A program made the position numbers and the translations under genes. Positions 29,171 to 38,513 of a stretch of DNA of 64,000 bases are shown here, one piece after another. The notes beneath the pieces are model-generated. The model ran no database searches. It was not told where the DNA came from and saw only the letters and a program-made list of their open reading frames with translations. Each line of letters opens with the position of its first letter. Position 1 is the first letter of the stretch. The DNA comes from Paracoccaceae bacterium (GTDB taxonomy: Bacteria > Pseudomonadota > Alphaproteobacteria > Rhodobacterales > Rhodobacteraceae): positions 19,614 through 83,613 of the forward strand of contig CACPPZ010000003.1 of the NCBI GenBank assembly GCA_902635985.1, read 5' to 3'.

Positions 29171-29204
29171 GTCAGGCAGTAAATTTCTACTGCCTGACTT
29201 TTTT
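29171..29204 (+). terminator. Rho-independent-type hairpin between aepX-like and ATPase genes
   Basis: GTCAGGCAGT-AAATTTCT-ACTGCCTGAC perfect 10-bp stem followed by T6. Confidence 0.88.
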
Positions 29205-29253
29205 GTTGTCTAAATTTATGGATTAATAATAATATAAATTTAAGGAATATATC

Positions 29254-30360
29254 TTGGAAGGCATTAAAGACCCGCAATCCTCGTATCTCTCAATAAAAAA
29301 TCTTTGGAAATCATTTGGAAGCTTTACGGCTCTTAAGGATGTATCTTTAGATATAAAAGAGGGAGAATTTGTCTGTTTCTTGGGGCCTTCGGGATGTGGA
29401 AAAACAACTCTTTTACGAGCAATAGCTGGATTAGATCTGCAAACAAGTGGGGCAGTAGTGCAAGGTGGAAAAGATATTTCTAATTTTCCCGCCTCTGAGC
29501 GTGACTATGGAATTGTTTTTCAATCATATGCTTTATTTCCCAATCTTACTATTGAGAAAAATATAGCATTCGGGCTTGAAAATACTGGGCGTTCTAAAAG
29601 TGAAATTAATGAACGGGTTTCGGAGTTATTAGATCTAATCGGACTTCCAGAACAAGGTCCTAAATATCCTGCTCAACTTTCTGGTGGTCAACAGCAACGG
29701 ATCGCTTTGGCAAGAGCAATAGCTTCTGGCCCAGGTCTGTTGTTACTTGATGAGCCACTGTCCGCGTTGGATGCGAAAGTACGCGTTTATTTGAGACATG
29801 AGATAAAAACTCTTCAGCAGAAACTTGGCGTTACAACCATAATGGTTACTCACGATCAGGAAGAAGCTCTGTCTATGGCCGATCGTATTGTTGTCATGAA
29901 TGAAGGAAAAGTAGAGCAAATAGGTACGCCCAATGAAGTTTACTGTAAGCCAGAGACCTTGTTTGTTGCAGATTTCATCGGGGAAATGACGCAATTCAGG
30001 GGCACAATAAGTGGCAAAAGTTTGGTCAAAATTGGCAATACTGAATTAAATATGGTGGAGCATCGGTTTTCTCAAGGTCGTGAAGTCTCAATAACCATCA
30101 GGCCGGAGGATATAATACCATTGGGCGCTAAGCTTCCAGCAAAGTCAGGCAAGAATGTGTTTTCTGCTCAGCTGGTAGAAATGGAGTTTTTGGGTTCATT
30201 TTGGCGTTGCAAGTTGAAGAGCGATGAATTTCCAGAGGCATTGGTTACAGCAGATTTCTCAGTAAACGCAGTCAGAAGATTGGCTATAGAGCCAAACCAA
30301 ATTTTGTGGATTGAATTACCCTCTGAAAGCATTTTGGCTTTTGATGTTCAAGCGGCCTGA
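29254..30360 (+). CDS. ABC transporter ATP-binding protein (2-AEP/iron/polyamine type)
   Basis: FLGPSGCGKTTLLRAIAGL, LSGGQQQRIALARAIASGPGLLLLDEPLSALDAKVR; TTG start. Confidence 0.9.
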   Translation: MEGIKDPQSSYLSIKNLWKSFGSFTALKDVSLDIKEGEFVCFLGPSGCGKTTLLRAIAGLDLQTSGAVVQGGKDISNFPASERDYGIVFQSYALFPNLTIEKNIAFGLENTGRSKSEINERVSELLDLIGLPEQGPKYPAQLSGGQQQRIALARAIASGPGLLLLDEPLSALDAKVRVYLRHEIKTLQQKLGVTTIMVTHDQEEALSMADRIVVMNEGKVEQIGTPNEVYCKPETLFVADFIGEMTQFRGTISGKSLVKIGNTELNMVEHRFSQGREVSITIRPEDIIPLGAKLPAKSGKNVFSAQLVEMEFLGSFWRCKLKSDEFPEALVTADFSVNAVRRLAIEPNQILWIELPSESILAFDVQAA

Positions 30361-30362
30361 AT

Positions 30363-32387
30363 ATGAATTCGGCTAATATAGGAAATACAGTAGTCAAACC
30401 CAAAGGGTTAGTAAAAGCTAAACTCAGTCGAGACGATATAATAATGCGTGGAGGTATGATTGTTATTGCTCTCTACCTTGTAATTAGCTTGGTATTTCCT
30501 CTTTATTCAATGTTCTCGAAATCCTTTTCGACTTTTCAATATGATTTATCAAAATTCGAAGTCCAAATTAGTGATGACGCGGGTCAATTTTCTCCTGAAA
30601 TTGCAAGCCTTCAAAATTTAAATAAAGATTTAAAGGCTATCACGGATGAGGAATTAAGTACAGGTTCTGGCGGCCGACTGGGCGTTACAATATTTTTTCC
30701 AGACTTCAGTTTTCGCAGCCCAGTTATGTATCGTATTCGGAATGTTGATGGTCAGGGGCGATTCCTAGTGGGTTCTAAATTAATGACCGGGACTGATTGG
30801 CAAGAATTGGATAGTAATACTTTTCGCCGCGTACAGTTACGGCCTGTTAGGTCAACTGGTTTATCGAATTTTATAAATTATTTCTCTACTCCAGCTTTGT
30901 TTAAATCAATTCAGAATTCGATATTTATTGCGATAATTAGTACAGTAATCACAGTAATCTTAGCGTTCTGGTTTGCGTATGCACTGAATAGAAGCTGTAT
31001 GCGGTTCAAGGGCTTTTTTAGGCTTATCGCAATGGCTCCGATACTTGTCCCGTCACTTCTCCCCGGGATTGCTCTTGTCTATCTTTTTGGGGCACAGGGT
31101 GTAATTAAAGGCTTATTATTCGGGGCAAGTATTTACGGTCCTATTGGTATAATCATAGGATCAGTATTTTTCACCTTTCCACACGCATTTTTAATCATAT
31201 CTACTGCATTAGCTATTTCTGATGCTCGTCTTTATGAAGCTGCTATTTCTTTAAAAGCGTCGGCTTGGAAAACCTTCTGGACCGTTACTATACCTGGGGC
31301 AAGGTACGGTATAATCTCAGCAGCTTTCGTTGTATTTAACCTAGTAATTACGGACTTTGGGTTGCCTAAGGTAATCGGTGGTCAATTTAACGTTTTGGCT
31401 GTGGACATTTATAAACAAGTTATAGGTCAACAGAACTTTGAGATGGGGGCAGTTGTATCAGTAGTTCTAATAATTCCGGCAATTTTAGCTTTTGCAATAG
31501 ACCGGGTTGTCCAAAGTAAACAAGTGGCTTTGCTCACTGCTAGGTCCGTTCCATTTAATCCCAAACCAAGTTCGAGAGCTGACATAATCTTTACTATTTA
31601 TTGTGGACTTGTTGGATTATTTATAATTGGCATGTTGGGTATTTGCCAGTTTGCTGCCCTAATCAAGTTCTGGCCATATGATCTAAGTTTAAGTTTAAAT
31701 AATTATCAGTTCGATAAAATGGATGGTGGCGGTTGGGGTGCCTATTATAACTCAATCAAAATGGCTTTATTGACAGCTTTAATAGGTACGTGCGTAATAT
31801 TTTTTGGAGCTTATTTAGTTGAAAAATCAAGCGGATTTAAAACTGGTAGAGCGATATTTCAGATGTTTGCAATGTTACCAATGGCGATACCAGGTATGGT
31901 GTTAGGGCTTGCCTATATATTCTTTTTTAATAATCCGGAAAATCCTTTGCATATAGTATATGGAACAATGGCCATTCTTGTCATCTGTACTGTTACACAT
32001 TTTTACACGGTTTCACATCTTACGGCCGTTACTGCTCTCAAGCAAATGGACAGTGAGTTTGAATCTGTCTCAGCATCTTTGAAACAACCCACATTTAAAC
32101 TGTTTTCTAGAGTGACGGTGCCCGTGTGTCTGCCAGCAATCCTGGATATTGCTATCTACTTATTCGTTAATGCAATGACTACAGTTTCTGCAGTTGTTTT
32201 TCTCTACTCGCCCAAAACTTCATTAGCTTCAATTGCCGTATTAAATATGGATGATGCTGGTGATATTGCTCCCGCCGCTGCGATGGGTATGATGATTTTT
32301 TATACAAATATATTTGCCCGGGTCATACATCTTATTTTATCCAAAGGGGTTTTGAGGCGTACCCAGGCATGGAGGTCTAGTAACTAA
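30363..32387 (+). CDS. Fused ABC transporter permease (two inner-membrane domains)
   Basis: 674 aa with two BPD-type permease domains (SLKASAWKTFWTVTIPGARYGIISA; SLKQPTFKLFSRVTVPVCLPAILDIA). Confidence 0.9.
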   Translation: MNSANIGNTVVKPKGLVKAKLSRDDIIMRGGMIVIALYLVISLVFPLYSMFSKSFSTFQYDLSKFEVQISDDAGQFSPEIASLQNLNKDLKAITDEELSTGSGGRLGVTIFFPDFSFRSPVMYRIRNVDGQGRFLVGSKLMTGTDWQELDSNTFRRVQLRPVRSTGLSNFINYFSTPALFKSIQNSIFIAIISTVITVILAFWFAYALNRSCMRFKGFFRLIAMAPILVPSLLPGIALVYLFGAQGVIKGLLFGASIYGPIGIIIGSVFFTFPHAFLIISTALAISDARLYEAAISLKASAWKTFWTVTIPGARYGIISAAFVVFNLVITDFGLPKVIGGQFNVLAVDIYKQVIGQQNFEMGAVVSVVLIIPAILAFAIDRVVQSKQVALLTARSVPFNPKPSSRADIIFTIYCGLVGLFIIGMLGICQFAALIKFWPYDLSLSLNNYQFDKMDGGGWGAYYNSIKMALLTALIGTCVIFFGAYLVEKSSGFKTGRAIFQMFAMLPMAIPGMVLGLAYIFFFNNPENPLHIVYGTMAILVICTVTHFYTVSHLTAVTALKQMDSEFESVSASLKQPTFKLFSRVTVPVCLPAILDIAIYLFVNAMTTVSAVVFLYSPKTSLASIAVLNMDDAGDIAPAAAMGMMIFYTNIFARVIHLILSKGVLRRTQAWRSSN

Positions 32388-32453
32388 GTTGAGTAAAAAT
32401 TAATAAATGAGCGGCCTGAAGCTTGGGGCGCTCTCCAATAGGGAAGAATTATA

Positions 32454-33815
32454 ATGACCGGAAATTTAACATTTAAAGATCTGGAGTTGGCCGTTGATGA
32501 CGGCAGTATTGATACTGTGCTTGTGTGTTTGGTGGATATGCAAGGAAGGCTGATGGGTAAAAGATTCCACGCGAAACACTTCATTTCTGATGGATATAAA
32601 GAGACCCATTGTTGCGATTATTTGTTAGCTACGGATATAGAGATGGGCACACCAGATGGGTATGCATCTACGAGTTGGGAAGATGGTTATGGCGACTATA
32701 CGATGAAGCCAGACCTTAGTACCCTACGTAGTACCCCATGGTTGGATGGGACCGCTATGGTCATCTGTGATGTCCTTGATCATCACACACATGAGGAAGT
32801 AAGTCATTCACCCCGAGCTATTCTAAAGAAGCAGATTAAGCGTCTTGAAAAAATCGGCCTTGATCCCATGATGGCTACAGAATTAGAATTTTTTCTTTTT
32901 GAGAAAAGTTTCAAAGAGATACAGGAAGATGGTTTTCGAGAGCTAAAGCCCATTAGCGCTTACAATGAGGACTATCATATCCTTCAAACTACAAAAGAAG
33001 AACATATCATGCGCCCTGTTCGCAACTGTTTATGGGATGCTGGTATACCGGTCGAAAATTCGAAGGGTGAGGCAGAAACGGGTCAGGAAGAGCTGAATAT
33101 AAAATATGCGAATGCACTTAATACCGCTGAGTATCATACAATTGCCAAACACGCTGTAAAGGAAATTGCGTGGAGTAAGGGGCATGCTGTTACTTTCCTA
33201 CCAAAGTGGCATCACGACAAGGTGGGTTCTTCGTCACACGTTCACCAGTCAATGTGGAAAAACGGTAAAAATGCATTCTATGACCCTAATGATAAATTGG
33301 GAATGAGCCTGTTGATGAAACAGTATATGGCAGGACTTTTGAACTACACATCAGATATTACATTTTTCCTTGCTCCTTATGTTAATAGCTACAAACGTTT
33401 TGCCAAAGGAACATTTGCTCCTACTCGTATTATCTGGTCGGTAGATAATCGCACGGCTGGTTTTCGCTTGTGTGGCGCAGGAACTAAGAGTGTCAGAATA
33501 GAATGTAGAATAGGTGGTTCGGATATGAATCCCTACTTAGCGATTGCCGCCCAAATTGCTGCTGGATTGGCAGGAATAGAAAATAAGCTAGAGCTAGATG
33601 AGCCTGCTAAAGGCGATGTTTACCAGGGGGACACAAAAATGATCCCTGAAAATTTGCGTGACGCAAAGTTCGCTCTGGCTCAATCTGAAATGCTAAAATC
33701 TGCTTTTGGAGAGGACGTCGTAAAACATTATTGTAGAGCTGCTGAAGTTGAGTTGGAAGAATTTGATAGGGTTGTGACGGATTGGGAAATAGCAAGAGGC
33801 TTTGAAAGAGCGTGA
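32454..33815 (+). CDS. Glutamine synthetase-family protein (gamma-glutamyl-amine ligase / PuuA-like)
   Basis: ELEFFLFE, GEAETGQEELNI, HVHQSMW, YVNSYKRFAKGTFAPTRIIWSVDNRTAGFRLC. Confidence 0.85.
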   Translation: MTGNLTFKDLELAVDDGSIDTVLVCLVDMQGRLMGKRFHAKHFISDGYKETHCCDYLLATDIEMGTPDGYASTSWEDGYGDYTMKPDLSTLRSTPWLDGTAMVICDVLDHHTHEEVSHSPRAILKKQIKRLEKIGLDPMMATELEFFLFEKSFKEIQEDGFRELKPISAYNEDYHILQTTKEEHIMRPVRNCLWDAGIPVENSKGEAETGQEELNIKYANALNTAEYHTIAKHAVKEIAWSKGHAVTFLPKWHHDKVGSSSHVHQSMWKNGKNAFYDPNDKLGMSLLMKQYMAGLLNYTSDITFFLAPYVNSYKRFAKGTFAPTRIIWSVDNRTAGFRLCGAGTKSVRIECRIGGSDMNPYLAIAAQIAAGLAGIENKLELDEPAKGDVYQGDTKMIPENLRDAKFALAQSEMLKSAFGEDVVKHYCRAAEVELEEFDRVVTDWEIARGFERA

Positions 33816-33819
33816 TATT

Positions 33820-35199
33820 ATGACTGAAATAAAATGCATTTCACCGATTGATGGTGAAATATTTGCGAAAAGAAATACTCTTTCGCTAAAAGATGCAAAG
33901 GATGAAGTTCAGCGCTTGCGAGCGGCACAAACAGATTGGTCGGCTAGAACATTAACTGAACGTATATCGTTGGTTATGGAAGGTGTAGACGCTGTAGGCA
34001 AAATGAACGATCAAATAGTACCAGAGCTAGCCCAAATGATGGGGAGGCCAATTAGGTATGGTGGTGAATTTGGAGGGTTTAAAGAGCGCGCCCAATATAT
34101 GAGTGAGATAGCTAAACAAGCGTTGCAAGATATTGAGATTAGCAATGATTCTAGTTTTAAGCGTTATATAAAACGAATACCTCATGGATTAGTTTTCGTC
34201 GTTGCACCGTGGAATTATCCTTATATGACGGCAATCAATACAATTGCTCCTGCTCTAATTGCAGGAAATGTCGTAGCATTAAAACATGCAACCCAAACCC
34301 TCCTAGTAGGTGAGCGCCTCGTTGACGCTTTCATTTCTGTGGGTATCCCGAAAGATGTATTTATTAATATGTACTTAGACCACGGCACCACTTCTCGTCT
34401 TATTGAAGAGAATTCATTTGATTTTGTTAATTTTACTGGTTCCTTGCGAGGGGGCATCGAGATGGAGAGAGCAGCAGCTGGAACTTTTACGCCTGTTGGA
34501 ACAGAACTTGGGGGTAAAGATCCTGGGTATGTTATGGAAGATGCGGATTTAGATGCAGCAGTGGAAACATTAATAGACGGCGCAATGTTTAATTCTGGAC
34601 AATGTTGCTGTGGAATAGAGCGAATTTATGTAGTTGAGAGTCTTTACGAAAAATTCTTACAGAAAGCTATAAATATTGTCGAAAATTATAAGCTTGGTAA
34701 TCCGTTGGAACCTGAAACTACTATTGGGCCTATGGCAAATAAACGATTTTCTGATGAAGTAAGATTACAAATTAATGAAGCTGTAGAGTCAGGTGCGACG
34801 GCTCATATCGAAGTTTTCAAAAATGATGACGCTGGCACCTATGTGACACCACAAATTTTAACAGGTGTTGATCATAATATGCGAATTATGAAAGATGAAA
34901 CTTTTGGTCCAGTTGTCTGTATTATGCCTGTGTCCAGTGATGAGGAGGCTATTTCTTTAATGAACGATAGTGAATTTGGTTTAACTGCGAGCTTGTGGAC
35001 AAAGGACGTTGGCCGAGCAGAAAAAATTGCAGATCAAATTGAAACAGGGACAGTATTTCTAAATCGTGCTGATTACCTTGATCCAGCGCTGTGTTGGACT
35101 GGTTGTAAAAATACGGGTAGCGGTGGTGGTCTGTCGATCATTGGTTATCACAATCTTACAAGGCCTAAATCTTACCATCTAAAGAAAGTAACGCAATGA
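33820..35199 (+). CDS. NAD-dependent aldehyde dehydrogenase
   Basis: VVAPWNYPYMTAINTIAPALIAGN, ELGGKDPGYVMEDADLD, MFNSGQCCCGIERIYV; ORF track starts at 33802 (TTG) but ATG at 33820 is more likely. Confidence 0.92.
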   Translation: MTEIKCISPIDGEIFAKRNTLSLKDAKDEVQRLRAAQTDWSARTLTERISLVMEGVDAVGKMNDQIVPELAQMMGRPIRYGGEFGGFKERAQYMSEIAKQALQDIEISNDSSFKRYIKRIPHGLVFVVAPWNYPYMTAINTIAPALIAGNVVALKHATQTLLVGERLVDAFISVGIPKDVFINMYLDHGTTSRLIEENSFDFVNFTGSLRGGIEMERAAAGTFTPVGTELGGKDPGYVMEDADLDAAVETLIDGAMFNSGQCCCGIERIYVVESLYEKFLQKAINIVENYKLGNPLEPETTIGPMANKRFSDEVRLQINEAVESGATAHIEVFKNDDAGTYVTPQILTGVDHNMRIMKDETFGPVVCIMPVSSDEEAISLMNDSEFGLTASLWTKDVGRAEKIADQIETGTVFLNRADYLDPALCWTGCKNTGSGGGLSIIGYHNLTRPKSYHLKKVTQ

Positions 35200-36341
35200 C
35201 ACTAATTGGAAATTGGTCATATCCTACACAAATAAAATTTGGCGCTGGGCGCATAAGGGAAATTTCTGATGCTTGTAATCAAGCAAATATTAAAAAACCA
35301 CTTTTGATTACTGATAAAGGTTTGAGTAATCTTCCAATAACATCCAGAACTTTGCAGTTAATGAAAGAAGCTGGTCTGGGCGAAGCTATTTTTTCGAATG
35401 TTGACCCAAACCCTAATGAGAAAAATTTAGATGCTGGTATAGCTGCATTTACAGAAGGAAATCATGATGGTGTAATAGCCTTTGGAGGAGGTTCAGGCTT
35501 AGATTTAGGGAAATTAGTTGCTTTTATGGTTGGTCAAGATCGCTCGGTTTGGGATTTTGAAGATGTTTCTGATTGGTGGACGCGTGCAAAGCCAGATGCC
35601 ATTTTCCCTATTGTTGCAGTTCCAACTACTGCGGGAACTGGATCTGAAGTTGGAAGAGCTAGCGTTCTGACTAATTCTGCTACTGCCGAGAAGAAAATTA
35701 TTTTCCATCCGCAAATTCTGCCAAAAGTTGTAATTTGCGATCCTGAGCTAACCGTTGAAATGCCAAAATCAATAACTGCTGGTACCGGTTTGGATGCATT
35801 CGCACACTGTGTAGAGGCATTTTCGAGCCCACATTACCATCCAATGAGCCAAGGTATCGCAGTGGAGGGAATGCGACTTGTCATCGAAAATCTTGAAAAA
35901 GTTTACTTGGACGGAAGCGATGTTGAGGCTAGGGCAAATATGATGTCAGCGGCATTAATGGGTGCAACAGCTTTTCAAAAAGGACTTGGTGCCATTCATG
36001 CGCTCAGTCATCCAATTGGCGCTATGCATCATACACATCACGGAACGACTAATGCCGTTTGCATGCCAGCAGTGCTTAGATTGAATGAATTAAAAATTCA
36101 GCAGCGTTTTGACTCAGTTTCAGGTTACCTGGGTATTAAAAATGGTTTTTCAGGTTTTAAGACTTTTGTCGATCAGTTTAATGCGTCACTTGATATTCCT
36201 TCAAAGCTAGGTGATTTAGGCGTTGAGAGCCCAGATTTAGAAAAGCTTGTAAAAGGTGCTTTAAGTGACCCAAGTTGTGGCGGCAATCCTGTAGAATTAA
36301 ACGAGACGAATGTACGGGCATTGTTTGAAGAAGTGCTGTAG
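35196..36341 (+). CDS. Iron-containing alcohol dehydrogenase
   Basis: GGGSGLDLGKLVA, VPTTAGTGSEVGRASVL, GTGLDAFAHCVEAF, GAIHALSHPIGAMHHTHHGTTNAVCMP. Confidence 0.92.
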   Translation: MTLIGNWSYPTQIKFGAGRIREISDACNQANIKKPLLITDKGLSNLPITSRTLQLMKEAGLGEAIFSNVDPNPNEKNLDAGIAAFTEGNHDGVIAFGGGSGLDLGKLVAFMVGQDRSVWDFEDVSDWWTRAKPDAIFPIVAVPTTAGTGSEVGRASVLTNSATAEKKIIFHPQILPKVVICDPELTVEMPKSITAGTGLDAFAHCVEAFSSPHYHPMSQGIAVEGMRLVIENLEKVYLDGSDVEARANMMSAALMGATAFQKGLGAIHALSHPIGAMHHTHHGTTNAVCMPAVLRLNELKIQQRFDSVSGYLGIKNGFSGFKTFVDQFNASLDIPSKLGDLGVESPDLEKLVKGALSDPSCGGNPVELNETNVRALFEEVL

Positions 36342-36398
36342 TACAGAAATTGTAAAAAGTTTTTGACTTTCCGCCGAAAGAGCTACCTTTAGTAAGAG

Positions 36399-36480
36399 CC
36401 ACTTCAAGGGAAGCGACCAGCTTGGGATGAAGTGCAGATCTTTGGGTGGGGAGTGGAAAATGTTGGTCCTACCCAAAGAA
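36399..36480. other. Structured intergenic element (two consecutive inverted repeats)
   Basis: CACTTCA-AGGG-AAGC-GACCA-GCTT-GGGA-TGAAGTG (36400-36434) and CTTTGGGT...ACCCAAAG (36440-36478). Confidence 0.45.
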
Positions 36481-36487
36481 ACAAGGT

Positions 36488-36886
36488 TTAGTTTAAATCG
36501 CTATTAGACAGTTCGTCAATTATGGGGCACTCGGGTCGTTCGTTCCCTTTGCAGCAACTAACTAGGTGTGAAAGTTGTGTACGTAAGTTTTCTAGTTCAT
36601 TTAATTTAAAATCGATTTCTGCAATTTTAATAAGAGTAAGATTTCGCACTTCTTTGCTACTACGATTTTGATTTTCATATAATGAGAGAAGTTCTTTGCA
36701 CTCTTTGATGCTAAAATTAAAACGTCGCGCTTTTCCGATGAATTGTAATTTAGCCAATTCAGCGTCAGTGTATTGGCGGTAATTAGTAGCTTTATTTTTC
36801 ATAGGCTTAATTAAATTTATTTCATCGTAATATCTAACTGTTTTTACGGTGAGCCCAGATTTTTTAGCAGCCTCTCCAATATTCAT
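36488..36886 (-). CDS. MerR-family transcriptional regulator, CueR/HmrR-like
   Basis: MNIGEAAKKSGLTVKTVRYYDEINLI; C-terminal CCKGNERPECPIIDEL resembles the CueR metal-binding loop. Confidence 0.85.
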   Translation of the reverse strand: MNIGEAAKKSGLTVKTVRYYDEINLIKPMKNKATNYRQYTDAELAKLQFIGKARRFNFSIKECKELLSLYENQNRSSKEVRNLTLIKIAEIDFKLNELENLRTQLSHLVSCCKGNERPECPIIDELSNSDLN

Positions 36887-36895
36887 ATTTTGCCC

Positions 36896-36926
36896 TTTAC
36901 TTTACCCTTACTGGAAGGTTTATCAC
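36896..36926 (+). promoter_or_regulatory. MerR/CueR-type operator-promoter
   Basis: TTTACT-N19(TTACCCTTACTGGAAGGTT)-TATCAC; CCTT..AAGG dyad in a 19-bp spacer between the divergent genes. Confidence 0.65.
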
Positions 36927-36945
36927 ATAATCTAAGGAGCGTAAA

Positions 36946-37392
36946 TTGGTTGAAATCAGCAATATAACTGGAATAAATTGGCGTTGTAAGCATACATGGC
37001 GACGATCATCCTATAATACGATGTGGTGCTTGATTGGCTGCTCCATAGGTGATTTTGGGACAATTGCATTTTTTCAATTTTCGGGAATTGAATGGCCAGT
37101 GATGGCGATTATGACCCTCGCGATAATAAATGGCTTGATTACCTCAATAATATTAGAGACGGTCATTTTATGGAGGCAAATGGAACTAAGTAATGCCTTC
37201 AAAACTGCAATTGGTATGTCACTAATTTCAATGATAGCGATGGAAGCTGCCATGAATATAACAGACGTAATCTTAACCGGTGGTGCTACTCTTACTTGGT
37301 GGGTAATACCCTTTATGCTTGCAGCAGGATTTTTAACGCCTCTCCCATATAATTATTGGAGATTAAAAGTGTTAGGTAAGGCGTGCCACTAA
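36946..37392 (+). CDS. DUF4396-like integral membrane protein
   Basis: WRRSSYNTMWCLIGCSIGDFGTIAFFQF followed by TM segments; TTG start with AAGGAG. Confidence 0.7.
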   Translation: MVEISNITGINWRCKHTWRRSSYNTMWCLIGCSIGDFGTIAFFQFSGIEWPVMAIMTLAIINGLITSIILETVILWRQMELSNAFKTAIGMSLISMIAMEAAMNITDVILTGGATLTWWVIPFMLAAGFLTPLPYNYWRLKVLGKACH

Positions 37393-37493
37393 CTTTTGTT
37401 TGAGCATGTTTAAAATTAAATTTCCTATTACACGGCTTGTGTCGACGAACCACAAGTTGTAAGCAATGCGCGAAGTTTAAAATGGAGAGCTGA

Positions 37494-38477
37494 ATGTCGA
37501 AACTAGTTACCATTTTTGGTGGATCTGGTTTTGTTGGTCGTTATGTAGCACAACGAATGGCTAAGCAAGGTTGGCGTGTAAGAGTTGCAGTTAGGCGTCC
37601 CAACGAGGCGCTGTTTGTTAGGCAATACGGTGCTGTTGGCCAAGTTGAGCCTGTACTTTGTAATATCAGAGATGATGCCTCTGTTATAAAAGTAATTATT
37701 GGTGCTAATGCAGTTGTGAACTGCGTTGGAATATTATCGGAAATTGGTAAAAATACGTTTAAAGATGTTCAAGCATTAGGTGCAGAGCGTGTCGCCAAAA
37801 TTTCATCAGAGAACGGGGTGGCAAACTTTGTTCAGATATCAGCAATTGGATCCAATGAAGCTTCGTCAAGTAATTATGCAAGAACAAAAGCATTGGGAGA
37901 AGCTTCGGTACTGAAGTATTTTCCGGATGCAACAATTCTAAGACCTTCAATTATATTTGGACCAGAAGATCAATTTTTTAACCGATTTGCACAAATGGCA
38001 ACTTTATCCCCATTTTTACCTTTAGTGGGGGCTCATACTAAGTTCCAACCAGTTTATGTTGGGGATGTAGCGTTTGCAGCTGAAAAGGCACTTTCAGATC
38101 GTTCTGTTTCTGGGATTTATGAATTAGGTGGACCAAAAATTGAGACTTTTTCTGAATTAATGAAGCGCATGCTAGGCGTCATCCAAAGAAGGCGCTTAAT
38201 GTTGAAGGTGCCATTTTTTGTGGCAGGTGTTATGGGGAAATCTCTAGACTTACTTAAAGCTATCACTTTTGGTCTATTCCCAAATAACATATTAACGCAA
38301 GATCAGGTAAAAAATCTCCAAAGGGATAATATTGTATCAACAGACGCAAACGACTTATCAGATTTAGAAATTCGGCCGACTGCTATGGAAACTGTCTTGC
38401 CCGAGTATCTTTGGAGATATCGTGTCTCTGGCCAGTATGCGTCGATAAAAGATTCAGCGAAAGGGCTGAAAAATTAA
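37494..38477 (+). CDS. Complex I NDUFA9-like NAD(P)-binding protein
   Basis: VTIFGGSGFVGRYVAQRMAKQGWRVRVAVRRPNEA; ARTKALGEASVLKYFPDATILRPSIIFGPEDQFFNRFAQMA. Confidence 0.88.
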   Translation: MSKLVTIFGGSGFVGRYVAQRMAKQGWRVRVAVRRPNEALFVRQYGAVGQVEPVLCNIRDDASVIKVIIGANAVVNCVGILSEIGKNTFKDVQALGAERVAKISSENGVANFVQISAIGSNEASSSNYARTKALGEASVLKYFPDATILRPSIIFGPEDQFFNRFAQMATLSPFLPLVGAHTKFQPVYVGDVAFAAEKALSDRSVSGIYELGGPKIETFSELMKRMLGVIQRRRLMLKVPFFVAGVMGKSLDLLKAITFGLFPNNILTQDQVKNLQRDNIVSTDANDLSDLEIRPTAMETVLPEYLWRYRVSGQYASIKDSAKGLKN

Positions 38478-38513
38478 TTTTTAAATTTTTAGTTAAGCTT
38501 AGGGAAATTTGGT

